From: Mytilus trossulus
Taxonomy: Eukaryota; Mollusca; Bivalvia; Mytilida; Mytilidae
Assembly (NCBI RefSeq): GCF_036588685.1
Contig: NC_086383.1
Location: 51,604,448-51,668,447 of the forward strand
DNA: 64,000 nt
Direction: 5' to 3'
Positions within the stretch are counted from its first letter, which is position 1, and each line of letters opens with the position of its first letter. Both the position numbers and the translations under genes were made by a program. This document shows, piece after piece, positions 12,801 to 24,519 of this stretch. The notes beneath the pieces are model-generated. The model was not told the origin of the DNA. It searched no databases and saw only the letters and a program-made list of their open reading frames with translations.

Positions 12801-13034
12801 TCATTTGTACAACCATGTCCGGCCAGGATTATTTTGTTTATCTTTAACTAAGATATTTGGCCTGAACTTGTAGTACTTTAAGACGAAATGTTGCATATCA
12901 TCGTGACCTTCATGTGACTTTGTTTGATCTTTGACCTCGATATCAAAATACGGGATTATTTTATTTTTAATTTCCATAATATAACTTTTACACTTTTCTA
13001 GGCTTTTATTCATATTTGCCACTGGGGGCGCCAT
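12801..13034 (-). CDS. Unrecognised small ORF, 77 residues
   Basis: I do not recognise this protein. The minus-strand frame begins MAPPVANMNKSLEK, is lysine-rich and mixed in composition, and ends PGRTWLYK. It lacks the low-complexity look of the surrounding frames. There is no obvious signal peptide, membrane segment or cysteine pattern. The ATG sits in GAGATGG, with a purine at -3, which is acceptable for a metazoan start. An A-rich run lies about 20 nt past the stop. No introns or neighbouring exons were found. It could be a small single-exon gene, a retrocopy or chance. Coding status is an inference from composition only. Confidence 0.3.
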   Translation of the reverse strand: MAPPVANMNKSLEKCKSYIMEIKNKIIPYFDIEVKDQTKSHEGHDDMQHFVLKYYKFRPNILVKDKQNNPGRTWLYK

Positions 13035-13385
13035 CTCAAGACGATGTGTCGTTTACCATATAAGATTATCTCTGACCATGACCATTGACAAATTAATTAT
13101 TTTATATAACACCAAAATCATATATTATGCTTGATTGCTATGACAAGACCTTTTAAATTTTACTATAAGGGTTTGGCATTGGAGATCAAACCCTGCACCC
13201 TCATATAACACATAGTTGAATATCCCCAAAATAGTTCAGGGACCCACTTTAAACCATATATAATATTAGATGCCTTGATATAAAGACCTTTTTCTTCACC
13301 ATATGTTTTTTTTAATTTAGGTCATGCCTTATCCCGTCAGATCATAAATTGTTACGGGAGACACGAGTTTTATAATAGAAATTAA
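13035..13385. other. Spacer, no gene seen
   Basis: AT-rich sequence between the small ORF and the 100-bp array. No recognised feature. Confidence 0.4.
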
Positions 13386-15915
13386 GAAGATGTGGTATGA
13401 TTTCGAATAAAACAATTTTCCACCAGAGACCAATTGACGTAGGGGGGAAACAATCTGATACTAGTATGTAACCATATAAAAGTAAGGAGATGAGGTAACT
13501 ATGATTGCTAATGCGACAACTTTCAACCAGAGACCAATTGACATAAGGACAAAACAATCTTATACTAAAATATAACCATATAAAAATATGGAGATGAGGT
13601 ATGATTGCTAATGCGACAATTTTTCCATCAGAGAACAATTGACTTAGTGGAAAAACAATCTGATACTAGAATGTAACCATATGGAAATAAGATGATGAGG
13701 TATGATTGCTAATGTGACAACTCTCCACGTGAGACCAATTGACGCAGGGGGAAATAATCTTATACTAGTATGTAACCATATAAAAATAGGAAGATGTGGT
13801 ATGATTGCTAATGCGACAACTTTCCACCTGAGACGTATTGACGTAGGGGAAAAACAATCTGATACTAGTTTATAACCATACAAAAATAAGGAGATGTGGT
13901 ATGATTGCTAATGCGACAACTTTCCACCGGAGACGTATTGACGTAGGGGAAAAACAATCTGATACTAGTTTATAACCATACAAAAATAAGGAGATTTGGT
14001 ATGATTGCTTATGCGACAATTTTCCACCACCAGAGACCAATTGACGTAGGGGAAAAACAATCTGATACTAGTTTATATCCATATAAAAATAAGGAGATGT
14101 GGTATGATTGTTTATTCGACAACTTTTCACAAGAGACTAATTGACATAGGGGAAAAACAATCTGATATAAGTATATATCGATATTTAAATAAGGAGATGT
14201 GGTATGATTTCGAATGAAATAACTTTCCACCAGAGACAAATTGACGTAGAGGGAAAACAATGTGATTCTAGTATGTAACCATTCAAAAATAAGGAGATGT
14301 GGTATGATTGCTAATGCGACAACTTTCAACAAGAGACAAATTGACGTAGGGCGAAAACAATCTTATACTAAAATATAACCATATAAAAATATGGAGATGA
14401 GGTACGATTGCTTATGCGACAATTTTCCTTTAGAGACCAATTGACTTAGTGGAAAAACAATCTTATACTAAAATATAACCATATAAACATATGGAGATCT
14501 GGTATGATTGCTTATGCAACAATTTTCCACCAGAGACCAATTGACGTAGGGGTAAAATAATCTGATACTAGAAAGTAACCATATAAAAATAAGGAGACGT
14601 GGTATGAGTGCTAATGCGACAACTTTCCACCAGAGACCAATTGACGTAGGGGTAAAATAATCTGATACTAGAAAGTAACCATATAAAAATAAGGAGATGT
14701 GGTATGATTGCTAATGCAACAATTTTCCACCATCAGCGACCAATTGACATAGGGGAAACAATCTGATACTAGAATATATCCATATAAAAATTAAGGAGAT
14801 GTGGTATGATTGCCAATGCGACAACTTTCCACCAGAGACCAATTGACGTAAGGGGAAAACAATCTGATACTAGTTTGTAACCATAAAAAGATAAGGAGAT
14901 GTGGTATGATTGCTAATGCGACAACTTTCCACCAGAGACCAATTGACGTAAGGGGAAAACAATCTGATACTAGAATATATCCATATAAAAATTAAGGAGA
15001 TGTGGTATGATTGCTAATGCGACAACTTTCCACCATCAGCGACCAATTGACATAGGGGAAAACAATCTGATACTAGAATATATCCATATAAAAATTAAGG
15101 AGATGTGGTATGATTGCTAATGCGACAACTTTCCACCATCAGCGACCAATTGACGTAAGGGGAAAACAATCTGATACTAGTATGTAACCATATAAAAATA
15201 AGGAGATGTGGTAGGATTGCTTATGCGACAACTTTCCACCTGAGACCAATTGATGTTGGTGGAAAACAATCTGATACTAAAATGTAACCATATAAAAATA
15301 AGGAGATCTGGTATGATTGCTTATGCGACAACTTTCCACCACCAGAGACTAATTGACGTAGGTGAAAACATTTTGATACTAGTATGGAACCATATTAAAA
15401 TAAGGAGATGTGGTATGATTGCTAATGAGACAACTTTCCACCACCATAGACTGATTGACGTAGGGGAAAAACAATCTGATACTAGAATGTAACCATATAA
15501 AAATAAGGAGATGCGGTATGATTGCTTATGCGACAACTTTCCACCTGAGACCAATTGATGTTGGTGGAAAACAATCTGATACTTAAATGTAACCATATAA
15601 AAATAAGGAGATGTGGTATGATTGCTTATGCGACAACTTTCCACCACTAGAGACCAATTGATGTAGGGGTAAAACAATCTAATACTAGAATGTAACCATA
15701 TACAAATAAGGAGATGTGGTATGATTGCTAATGCGACAACTTTCCATCACCATAGACTAATTGACGTAGGGAGAAAACTATCTGATACTAGAATGTAACC
15801 ATATAAAAATAAGGATAGGTGGTATGATTGCTAATGCGACAACTTTCCACCACCAGAGACCAATTGACGTAGGGGGAAAACAATCTGATACTAGTATGTA
15901 ACCATATAAAAATAA
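13386..15915. repeat. ~100-bp array derived from the 5' head of family A, ~25 copies
   Basis: Each unit starts AAGGAGATGTGGTATGATTG, continues with ATGCGACAACTTTCCACC and AGAGACCAATTGACGTAG, then AACAATCTGATACTAG. The spacing is 100 bp between 13861 and 13961, and 99-103 bp elsewhere. The first half of the unit matches the family A head (GATGTGGTATGATTGCCAAT, then GAGACAACTCTCCACC and AGAGACC). The array is followed without a gap by a longer family A copy at 15916, so it looks like expansion of an element's end. Confidence 0.92.
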
Positions 15916-16163
15916 GGATATGTGGTTTGATTGCCAATGAGAGCTATCCACAAGTGTTCAAATGAAGTGGATAAATGGCAATTATATAAGACAACACATC
16001 CTTCAACAATGAGAAAAATCCATACCGAAAGCCAACTTTTTAAAGGCCGTGACATGACTAATGTAAAACCAAAGCAAACATGACTGATTGTAAGAAAGAA
16101 AAAAATACACACATTTTTCTTTGTGAACAAACTATAATAATCAGGCTTAACTCAATCAGATCG
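15916..16163 (+). repeat. Family A copy capping the 100-bp array
   Basis: From ATATGTGGTTTGATTGCC through AAGTGTTCAAATGAAGTGG, CTTCAACAATGAGAAAAATCC and AAAGGCCGTGACATGAC to CAGGCTTAACTC. Same subfamily as the 770-1178 copy, judged by the AAGTGG insert. Confidence 0.85.
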
Positions 16164-16984
16164 ATGCAAAGCAGAAAAACATCAAACAAAGACATAGACA
16201 GAACGTGCTTGTTTTTAGGACTTGAATCTGTTTAAAAAAAATGGTTCATAAACTACTAGTATCAAAATTTCAAAATGTTCTCTTTCTAAACATTTTCCGC
16301 AATCAGCTCATTAATGGCGACCTTTGTTTTTATAACACTTGACCCCAACAGGAAGTTGTCTATGTACTGGACTAAACAGCAATACGGTCTATTGACATTT
16401 CTATAAGTTTACAAGAATATATCTTCATAGGACACAATGCCCCATGACTCTATCCTGTGTCAATGTTCGGTGAACCGTGAAATCAGCTCTAAATTATGAT
16501 TTTGTTTGGTACTAAGTTTCAAGTTTAATCTGAGAGTGTACTAATTTCAAACTATCACAGTTCTTAGTTCAGTGAACCATGTAATCGGGATCAAAATCGT
16601 CATCTTGTAAATCATCTGAAAAGTTCACATTACAATGAACAATTGTTCTAAATTTTCAAGTGGATGTGACCATGCACATCTTCATGATAAACTACTTAAA
16701 CCTAAACATGATACGGAAAGGACTTACAAACTGACACACAGAACAAAAAAACAAAGCCCACCTCCCCCCTTTTTCTTAGGTTGGCATTTAAATGAATGTT
16801 ACAACAGTAATAAGCTCTCCATTATTTCAGATACATTGTAGCAAACATAAGCTTTCAATTGGTTTCTGTTTTGTTAAAATTTAGTTTAAGTTAATACATC
16901 TGTACTCGATACTTGACTTTTATGTAACATTTATTGAATTCTATTTTTGTCACTCATTATAGATAAATACTTAAATAAAATTTC
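16164..16984. other. No gene seen; right end is a duplicated segment
   Basis: No recognisable gene. From about 16890 (CTGTACTCGATACTTGACTT) to the CATTTCCGTCT box the sequence is repeated at about 19850-19937, which is the left edge of a segmental duplication. Confidence 0.55.
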
Positions 16985-17927
16985 CGTCTCTGAGGGTCTG
17001 GCTCCAGTGTCCTTCAGTTCTGTATACGTCTCTGAGGGTCTGGCTCCAGTGTCCATCAGTTCTGTATTCGTCTCTGAGGGTCTGGCTCCAGTGTCCTTCT
17101 GTTCTGTATCCGTCATTGAGGGTCTGGCTCCAGTGTCCTTCAGTTCTGTATACGTCTCTGAGGGTCTGGCTCCAGTGTCCTTCAGTTCTGTATCCGTCTC
17201 TGAGGGTCTGGCTACAGTGTCCTTCAGTTCTGTATCCGTCTTTGAGGGTCTGGCTCCAGTGTCCTTCAGTTCTGTATCCGTCTCTGAGGGTCTGGCTCCA
17301 GTGTCCTTCAGTTCTGTATCCGTCTCTGAGGGTCTGGCTCCAGTGTCCTTCAGTTCTGTGTCCGTCTCTGAGGGTCTGGCTCCAGTGTCCTTCAGTTCTG
17401 TATCCGTCTCTGAGGGTCTGGCTCCAGTGTCCTTCAGTTCTGTATCCGTCTCTGAGGGTCTGGCTCCAGCATGTCCAGTGTCCTTCAGTCCTGTATCCGT
17501 CTCTGAGGGTCTGGCTTCAGTGTCCTTCAGTCCTGTATTCGTCTCTGAGGGTCTGGCTCCAGTGTCCTTCAGTTCTGTATCCGTCTCTGAGGGTCTGGCT
17601 CCAGTGTCCTTCAGTCCTGTATCCGTCTCTGAGGATCTGGCTCCAGTGTCCTTCAGTTCTGTATTCGTCTCTGAGGGTCTGGCTCCAGTGTCCTTCAGTC
17701 CTGTATCCGTCTCTGAGGGTCTGGCTCCAGTGTCCTTCAGTTCTGTATTCGTCTCTGAGGGTCTGGCTCCAGCATGTCCAGTGTCCTTCAGTCCTGTATC
17801 CGTCTCTGAGGGTCTGGCTCCAGTGTCCTTCAGTTCTGTATCCGTCTCTGAGGGTCTGGCTCCAGTGTCCTTCAGTTCTGTATCCGTCTCTGAGGGTCTG
17901 GCTCCAGTGTCCTTCAGATCTGTATTC
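16985..17927. repeat. 42-bp minisatellite, ~22 copies
   Basis: Unit TCTGAGGGTCTGGCTCCAGT followed by GTCCTTCAGTTCTGTATCCG, period 42 bp and very uniform. Two units (near 17468 and 17770) share a 9-bp insertion CATGTCCAG, a sign of a ~300-bp higher-order step. As 42 is a multiple of three, the plus strand stays open (340 codons from 16947, about 14 residues per unit) and a second plus frame is open too. I do not treat it as a gene. Confidence 0.95.
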
Positions 17928-18104
17928 TTGATTTTTTTAGGTCATTTTTCTCTATTCTTTAAGTTATAGCCGCAAATTTTTCTACATTTTTTATGTTCAA
18001 TATTTATTTTAATTTTTGCCTTATTTTTCTCTATTCTTTTTTTTTTCTGTAGATTTGCCCCATCATTCTTCATTCTGTTAACCCCATCAGACCCTCGTCT
18101 ATAA

Positions 18105-18400
18105 GTTAATATAAGTACTATCTCGTGATTTAAATTGTTTTCTGTCATGTGGTTTTCATTCATCTTTAATTCAAACAGTTCAAGTATTTTCTACAATTGT
18201 TGTGAACTTATGACAGTACGTTATTTGATAAAAATGTAAACAATTATTTCCGTATCAGTTTCACATTGTTTGACTCGGTACTGTGTAAAGATTACTTACT
18301 GTATAGACATCTGGCTTTTGTCGAAGACTGGAAGTTGCACTCTATATGTCTTTTATTTATGTGTGTCGTTTTGGTTGCTTGTCGCGTTGGTAAAAGGTTT
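18105..18400. repeat. Paralogous segment, copy 1 (single 39-bp unit)
   Basis: From AAGTACTATCTCGTGATTT through TTTCTACAATTGTTGTG and CAGTTTCACATTGTTTGA to GACATCTGGCTTTTGTCGAA and GTGTGTCGTTTTGGTTG. It matches 19935-20640 in order, but holds one copy of the GTCGAAGAC unit where the other segment holds eleven. Confidence 0.8.
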
Positions 18401-19330
18401 GGTCTGTCCTTGACCTCATATTCACGGTTCAGTGACTGCTAGAAAAAAAAAATGATTTTTTCATGTGAATTTCTCACTTAGTAATAGTAATAGGATAACC
18501 ATGGGTTCCTTGCAATGTTAACATGACGTCAGACAGGGTTCATCTGACCTTCACCTCATTTCACGGATCAATAATCAAGTTTAAAGTTACGCGTTTATGT
18601 CCGTTTCTCAAATATTATTAGCAGTATGTTAACTACATGTGGTGTATCGAATGACTGGAACTGGTACATGTCAGGCTGGCAGGTGTCATCTGACCTTGAT
18701 CTCAATTTCATGGTTCATTGGTCAATAAAATTAAGAATGGAAATGGAGAATGTGTCAAATATACCACAAAGAGCAGAAAAAAGCTGAAGGGCCACCAATA
18801 GGTCTTCAACACAGCAAGAAAATCCCCCACCTTGAGGCGGACTTTAGCCTGCCCCTAAACAAAATGTAAAGTTTTTGTAGTTTGGCCTGTTTTTCAAGTA
18901 CTATTGACAACAGGTCAACTATATCTGGTGTATAAAAGGATTGAGAGATGTACATGTCTGTCTGGAAGGTATCATCTGACCTTCACGTTATTTCTAATTT
19001 CATTGGTCATTGGTTTTTTTGGTGGTTTGATCTGTTTTTCAAGTACTATAAGCAATAGGTCAACTAAAGTTGCTGAATGGAAAGATTTTTAGGTGTACAT
19101 GTCTGTGTGGCAGATATCATCTAACCTTGACCTCATTTTCAAGGTTCATTGGTCAATGTTAAGTTGGGTTTTTTGTTTTGTTTTTTGGTCTGTTTTTCAA
19201 TTATCATAAGCAATGATAAGTCAACTATATTTTCTGTATAAAAAATGTATGGGGTATATATGTCTGTCTAACAGCATTTATCTGACCTGAGTTTCTGTGA
19301 TGTTTTTGGTTAAACCTTTATTTTTAAGAC
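18401..19330 (+). repeat. Dispersed repeat family E, ~180-bp diverged tandem units
   Basis: Repeated blocks with GGTTCATTGGTCAA, TTTTCAAGTACTATAAGCAA, GGTCAACTATAT and TGTACATGTCTGTCTGG, then ATCTGACCTT. The same block occurs at 49540-50010. Non-coding. A family B copy interrupts the array at 18733-18862. Confidence 0.8.
18733..18862 (+). repeat. Dispersed repeat family B copy
   Basis: AAGAATGGAAATGGAGAATG, then GAAGGGCCACCAATAGGTCTTC and CTTGAGGCGGACTTTAGCC. Other copies lie at 25777-25890 (plus) and 42013-42150 (minus). Confidence 0.85.
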
Positions 19331-19703
19331 TTTCAGCATAAAATCAATGGTCAGTAAAGCAGGCGAGACATTTCAGCGTGTGTACTTTTGTTATTAATGT
19401 GTTAGATAAGAGAAAGGTTTAAATATTTTTTTTGTTTTTAACATTACACTCAGGCTTTCCCTTGTTTATAACAGTGAGTTGTAAGTTTTAAAATTTAACA
19501 CTGAGAGCCAAAAAAATACGCAAAGCAAGGTGAAGGATGCAAATAGCAGAAAATATATTTTAGACAACAACAAAAAAGGGTTATAATTCACAATTAGATT
19601 TCATGTTTCTGCTGACGACAATAAAGTTAAGTTTGATTTTGACAATTTCCGCTTCTGGTGTTTATGAGTTTTGGCCCTTGCTTGTCTTTACAATGACAAT
19701 GAT

Positions 19704-19800
19704 CAGGGGCGGATCCCACCATTTTTAAAAAGGGGGGTCCAACCATATTTCCCAATTCAAAAGCATTGATCGTAAAAAAAAAGGGTGGTTCCAACCCCTG
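19704..19800. mobile_element. Small MITE-like element, CAGGGG termini
   Basis: CAGGGGCGGATCCCACC at the left faces the imperfect inverse GGTGGTTCCAACCCCTG at the right, with a G-run and an A-run inside. The CAGGG start is hAT-like, but no 8-bp target duplication can be seen. It is related to 4005-4123 and to a fragment from about 32218. Confidence 0.55.
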
Positions 19801-19934
19801 AATCATAAGCTTTGATTTCTGCTTTGGAAAAAAGTAAAGTTGATTCATCTGTTCTTGATACTTGACTCTTATTAGTATTATTGAATTCTAATGTTATTTT
19901 CCATTAATATATATACATACTTATAACATTTCCG

Positions 19935-20640
19935 TCTAAAGGTACTATCTCATGATTTCAAGTGTTTTCTGTCACGTGGTCTTCATTCATATTTGAATCA
20001 AACAATTGTGAAAGTTTAAGTAGTTTCTACAATTGTTGTGATATTGTGAAAGTTCATTGTATGTAAATAAATGTAAACATTTGTTTCCCCATCAGTTAAA
20101 ATTTCCTGTTATCAGTTTAACATTGTTTGAAAATATAGATATAGATATAGATCTTGCATATAGACATATGGCTATAGTCGAAGACATGTTCCACTGTAGA
20201 TGTCTTTTAGCTTTTGTCGAAGACATGTTCCCCTGTAAATGTCTTTTAGCTATTGTCGAAGACATGTTCCACTGTAGATGTCTTTTAGCTATTGTCGAAG
20301 ACATGTTCCACTGTAAATGTCTTTTAGCTATTGTCGAAGACATGTTCCACTGTAGATGTCTTTTAGCTATTGTCGAAGACATGTACCACTGTAGATGTCA
20401 TTTAGCTATTGTCGAAGACATGTTCCACTGTAGATGTCTTTTAGCTATTGTCGAAGACATGTTCCACTGTAGATGTCTTTTAGCTATTGTCGAAGACATG
20501 TTCCACTGTAAATGTCTTTTAGCTATTGTCGAAGACATGTTCCACTGTAGATGTCTTTTAGCTATTGTCGAAGACATGTACCACTGTAGATGTCTTAGTA
20601 ATTTGTGTCGTTTGGTTGATGTTCCTTTGGTATAAAAAAG
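19935..20640. repeat. Paralogous segment, copy 2 (carries the 39-bp array)
   Basis: Matches 18105-18400 in order: AAGGTACTATCTCATGATTT, TTTCTACAATTGTTGTGA, then the GTCGAAGAC box and TTGTGTCGTTTGGTTGATG. The left flank (19850-19935) matches 16890-16984. This segment lacks the 42-bp minisatellite and instead has the 39-bp array. Confidence 0.8.
20168..20598. repeat. 39-bp minisatellite, 11 copies
   Basis: Unit TATTGTCGAAGACATGTTCC plus ACTGTAGATGTCTTTTAGC, period 39 bp. It is open in a plus frame (13 residues per unit, frame 20057-20635) only because 39 is a multiple of three. Confidence 0.95.
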
Positions 20641-21003
20641 CCCACATTATAATTTGTTGGCTGATCATTCAAGGAATCAGTCTCACACTAACAAGTCTGC
20701 TATGTTGTATAGTTCCCTTGTAAATATCGGTTGTTGTTCATTAAATTTAAAGCAATTGTAATTTTTATGCATAAGCATGTCGAAAAACTAAACAATTTTT
20801 ATAATAAAGAAATGTATGTTAAATGAAACTAAAACATTGTAGACCTTACAATACATCTATATAAGATGCATAACAGAATAAGACTGATTCAAGACCCCTA
20901 ATTCAGTATCACGAATGCAAAAATCTTTACAAAAACCGTAGCTTGAAAAGCCATATAATAAAAACGAAAAAGTAAAATATGTTGATATCAAGATGTAAAT
21001 ACT
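20641..21003. other. No gene seen
   Basis: AT-rich spacer between the 39-bp and 37-bp arrays. Nothing recognised. Confidence 0.4.
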
Positions 21004-22050
21004 AGGATATGTGTTATTATTGCCAAATTGAACGATACAACTATCCACCAGGGACCAACGAATAAACAATGAACACAACTATCAACCAGGGACCAACGAA
21101 TAAACAATGAACACAACTATCAACCAGGGACTAACGAATAAACAATGAGACAACTATCCACCAGGGACTAACGAATAAACAATGAGACAACGATCCACGT
21201 GGGACCAACGAATGAACAATGAGACAACTATCCACCAGGGACCAACGAATAAACAATAACTCAACTATCCACCAAGGCCCAACGAATAAACAATAAACAT
21301 AACTATCAAACAGAGACCAACGAATAAATAATGAGACAACTATCCACCAGGGACCAACGAATACACAATGAGACAACTATTCACCAGGGACCAACAAATA
21401 AACAATAAACATAACTATCAAACAGAGACCAACGAATAAATAATGAGACAACTATCCACCAGGGACCAACGAATACACAATGAGACAACTATCCACCAGG
21501 GACCAACAAATAAACAATAAACATAACTATCAATCAGGGACCAACGAATAAAAAATGAGACAACTATCCACCAGGGACCAACGAATAAACAATGAGACAA
21601 CTATCCATAAGAGTCCAACGAATAAACAATGAACTGAACTATCCACCAGGGACCAACGAATAAACAATGAACTCAACTATCCACAAGAGACCAAAGAATA
21701 AACAATGAACACAACTATCCACCAGGGACCAACGAATAAACAATGAACTCAACTATCCACAAGAGACCAACGAATAAACAATGCACACAACTATCAACCA
21801 GGGACCAACGAATAAACAATGAGAAACTATCCACCAGGGAACAACGAATAAACAATGAACTTAACTATCCACCAGGGACCAACAAATAAACAATGAAAAT
21901 AACTACCCACCAGGGACCAACGAATAAACAATGAACACAACATTCCACCAGGGACCAACGAATAAACAAGGAACACAACTATCTACCAGGGACCAACGAA
22001 TAAACAATGATCACAACTTTCCACCAGGGACCAACGAATAAACAATTAGC
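21004..22050. repeat. ~37-bp array grown from family A
   Basis: The left edge is a recognisable family A head (GGATATGTGTTATTATTGCC, then ACAACTATCCACCAGGGACC). From there the piece ACAACTATCCACCAGGGACC with AACGAATAAACAATGA is repeated about 27 times. Units vary between GAGACAACT, GAACACAACT and GAACTCAACT. Short minus-strand frames inside are by-products. Confidence 0.92.
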
Positions 22051-23019
22051 ACAACTCATACCCTTAGTTGGCTATAGCAGGATCCGGGATGACAGTGAAT
22101 GTAACAATGCAAAAGAACACACACACGGCCCGAACTATATTACAACAATTAACGAAAAAAAGCCTCACTTTGACTCTAGTAAACTATTTATCCTTGGTTA
22201 TTTCACCACGTCTTTTAATGTTTTTTGGCAAACAATAATCAACAATTTCTGGTCCGAAGTTCCGCAATGCATAAGTCATGTGTACGTAGCTTATTGTGTT
22301 TATATCATTAGCGAAGATCCGTACGAAGTTGTTATTGTGGTGTTAAAATCGATATCGTTTGATGAAGCAATACTAGCCCCTTTTTACGATAACTTTGAAG
22401 CAACGTTTTGAAGGGACAGAAGTAGGAAAACATTACTTATTCTACAAAACCATCTACCATCTGTATTGGCAGCTCAAATATTTAGCACTTCATTTAAATT
22501 TTCTAAATTTGCAAAATATTACTGGTAGGTTTTTGTTTAATTTGATTTTTTTGTTTACCCTGAATGCGCCTGAAATATTTGCCCATGAACGTTTAACAAA
22601 AATGTTGACTGCTTTCCAAGTTTACTTAAGAAATTTTCATTGGAAGAAGAGGCCTTAAGTCAGTTTTTTAATGAATGCTGCAGACCTATTGACAAGTCTG
22701 CTCCAGACTTGTGGACAAGTCTACTATTGACCAGTCTCGATGACAGGTCTGCCCAAGACCTAAGGACAGGTCTGCTCCTAACCAGACCTAATGACAGGTC
22801 TCCTTATGACAGATTGCCGTGTTTAAGACTTTTCATATCAGACTTGAGTTTTTTTATTATATAAACAATAATTGTATTGTTCTTTGTAAAATTTCAGGTC
22901 ACATATAGATGCACTGTTATACCTTTGTTAATACTGGAAGGCGGATAAAAAGGTTGTCCAACGAATCGGAAAAATAAGTTTATATGATGGGATATAACCA
23001 CATTTGTTCACGTTGCTTC
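22051..23019. other. No assigned gene; short GACAGGTCTGC repeats
   Basis: Two overlapping plus frames (22007-22411 and 22395-22658) have no recognisable domain, and the first starts inside the 37-bp array. At 22680-22805 a degenerate short tandem repeat of GACAAGTCTGCTC/GACAGGTCTGCTC type is visible. No gene is called. Confidence 0.45.
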
Positions 23020-23980
23020 TCTTCGTTCTCCAAGTTTTTCACAGACCTAGCAACCAACCAAGATCTTTGGGGTTTTCCGAGTTAACAGTGCGTCAGTACT
23101 TGTATTATTGTCTCGTTTTCACTACACATTTTCTCATCCTGTATCTATTACTAACCGAACTGATGTCTTTTAAGGCAACAAGGCGTTTTCTAAGTACTGC
23201 TAAGAAGGATGAATATGATTAGTAATAAAAAAGCATGATAATTTATCCTCACTATGTCAAAGATATTTTTTTTTCAATTTTTAAGAAAAATAATTAAAAG
23301 GTTTTCAAACAGTGGGAAAATAGAAAGTTTTTAAAATGTAATATTTCCAAAAGTTATTATAGAAAGACTAAAGACAGGAAGGATCATAAAACAGATTTCT
23401 AAATCTAATATCAATGAAATGAATATAATTATTATAACCATTTGTAAAATATAAAATCACAACGAAAGATTGACCGGGAGATTTGATTGACAACAATGTA
23501 TCATCATATGATTTTTTTCAATAAATTTCTCCATTGAATGTGTAATTTATAAAACAACTGTTTATTTCTTATAAGTATATATATATCCAAATTATTGTAC
23601 ATACAGGAAAAGAGTGAATTCTTTTTCAAAAGCCTCATCTATCGCGGAAGAATTAGATAATTCCTAGAAACACGGTCCATCTTCTCATTAGGACATGTAC
23701 AAAAGCGGAAATCGAAATTGAAACTTATCTTTGACCTGTAATATTATTTTATATCTGAAAATAGAAATGAATGTATCTGACAACAACATATTAATGTTAA
23801 AGAAAACTATATGAATTGGTGATTGTAGATTATATTATTCTAAGCCGACATATTTAAGAACCTGTTAAATTCGCCGATTTTATGTGATATCTATACAAAT
23901 GTGCATCTGTTTTGAAAGAAATACTCCACTATTTCAGAAAATAAAACAGATACATGCATTTTTTTTCGATTTTCAGTTAC
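23020..23980. repeat. Segmental duplication, copy 1
   Basis: Landmarks TTTCCGAGTTAACAGTGCGT, ATTGTCTCGTTTTCACTA, GGCAACAAGGCG, AGTGGGAAAATAGAAAG and AAAGACTAAAGACAGG recur in order at 24520-25470 with many substitutions and indels. The 23004-23222 frame in this copy is broken in the other copy, so it is probably not a gene. Confidence 0.75.
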
Positions 23981-24519
23981 AGTCGAAAGTATGTGCAGAA
24001 TCTATCTTTGTTTCAAATTAAAAAAAATGCTTGACATGAGTAAAGTTTTATCCTTTCAGGAACTATAGACAAAAGTTCACATAACATTTCATTGCATATA
24101 AAAAAAAACATCAATGGAAATTAACCAATTAAAATTAACCTCTTTTTTTCCTGTGCACAAGCTTTACATCACTGCACACACGGACATAACGAACGAGTTC
24201 TGGTATATAAAAACCGTATGATGCTTGTTTACAATTGGACTCTCTTTGGAGCGTACGGGCCTGAACGAAGAAGAATTGATAATACATGTATCGCAAAGAA
24301 CCTCATTCAATGTTTATACTAGACAAAGAAACAAATAAAAAGAACCAGTTTTAATTTTGTTATGATCTCAATAGCCCTACATTTCTTGTCAAAATTACAC
24401 AAAAACATAAATCAAAACAATGTATCGAACCACCCCCCCCCCTTTCCATTTAATATACAGTTCAAGTATTTGTGGTTGAGGAGTTCCAAGCACTATGCAA
24501 GTAGCCAGATAAAGAAATA
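23981..24519. other. Spacer between duplicates; TATA-like motif
   Basis: TATATAAAAA lies near 24202, about 30 bp upstream of an ACAATTGGAC stretch. This could be a core promoter, but no downstream coding frame supports it. A C-run occurs near 24432. Confidence 0.3.

Noticed and set aside
20057..20635. 192-codon plus frame with a 13-residue cysteine-containing period
   Set aside because: It follows from the 39-bp period; the opposite strand is open as well, and the paralogous segment has just one unit.
22007..22658. Two overlapping plus frames of 134 and 87 codons
   Set aside because: The first starts in array sequence, neither has a recognisable domain, and the composition is AT-driven.
24200..24240. 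TATATAAAAA as a core promoter
   Set aside because: In an AT-rich window such motifs are expected by chance, and no downstream gene supports it.
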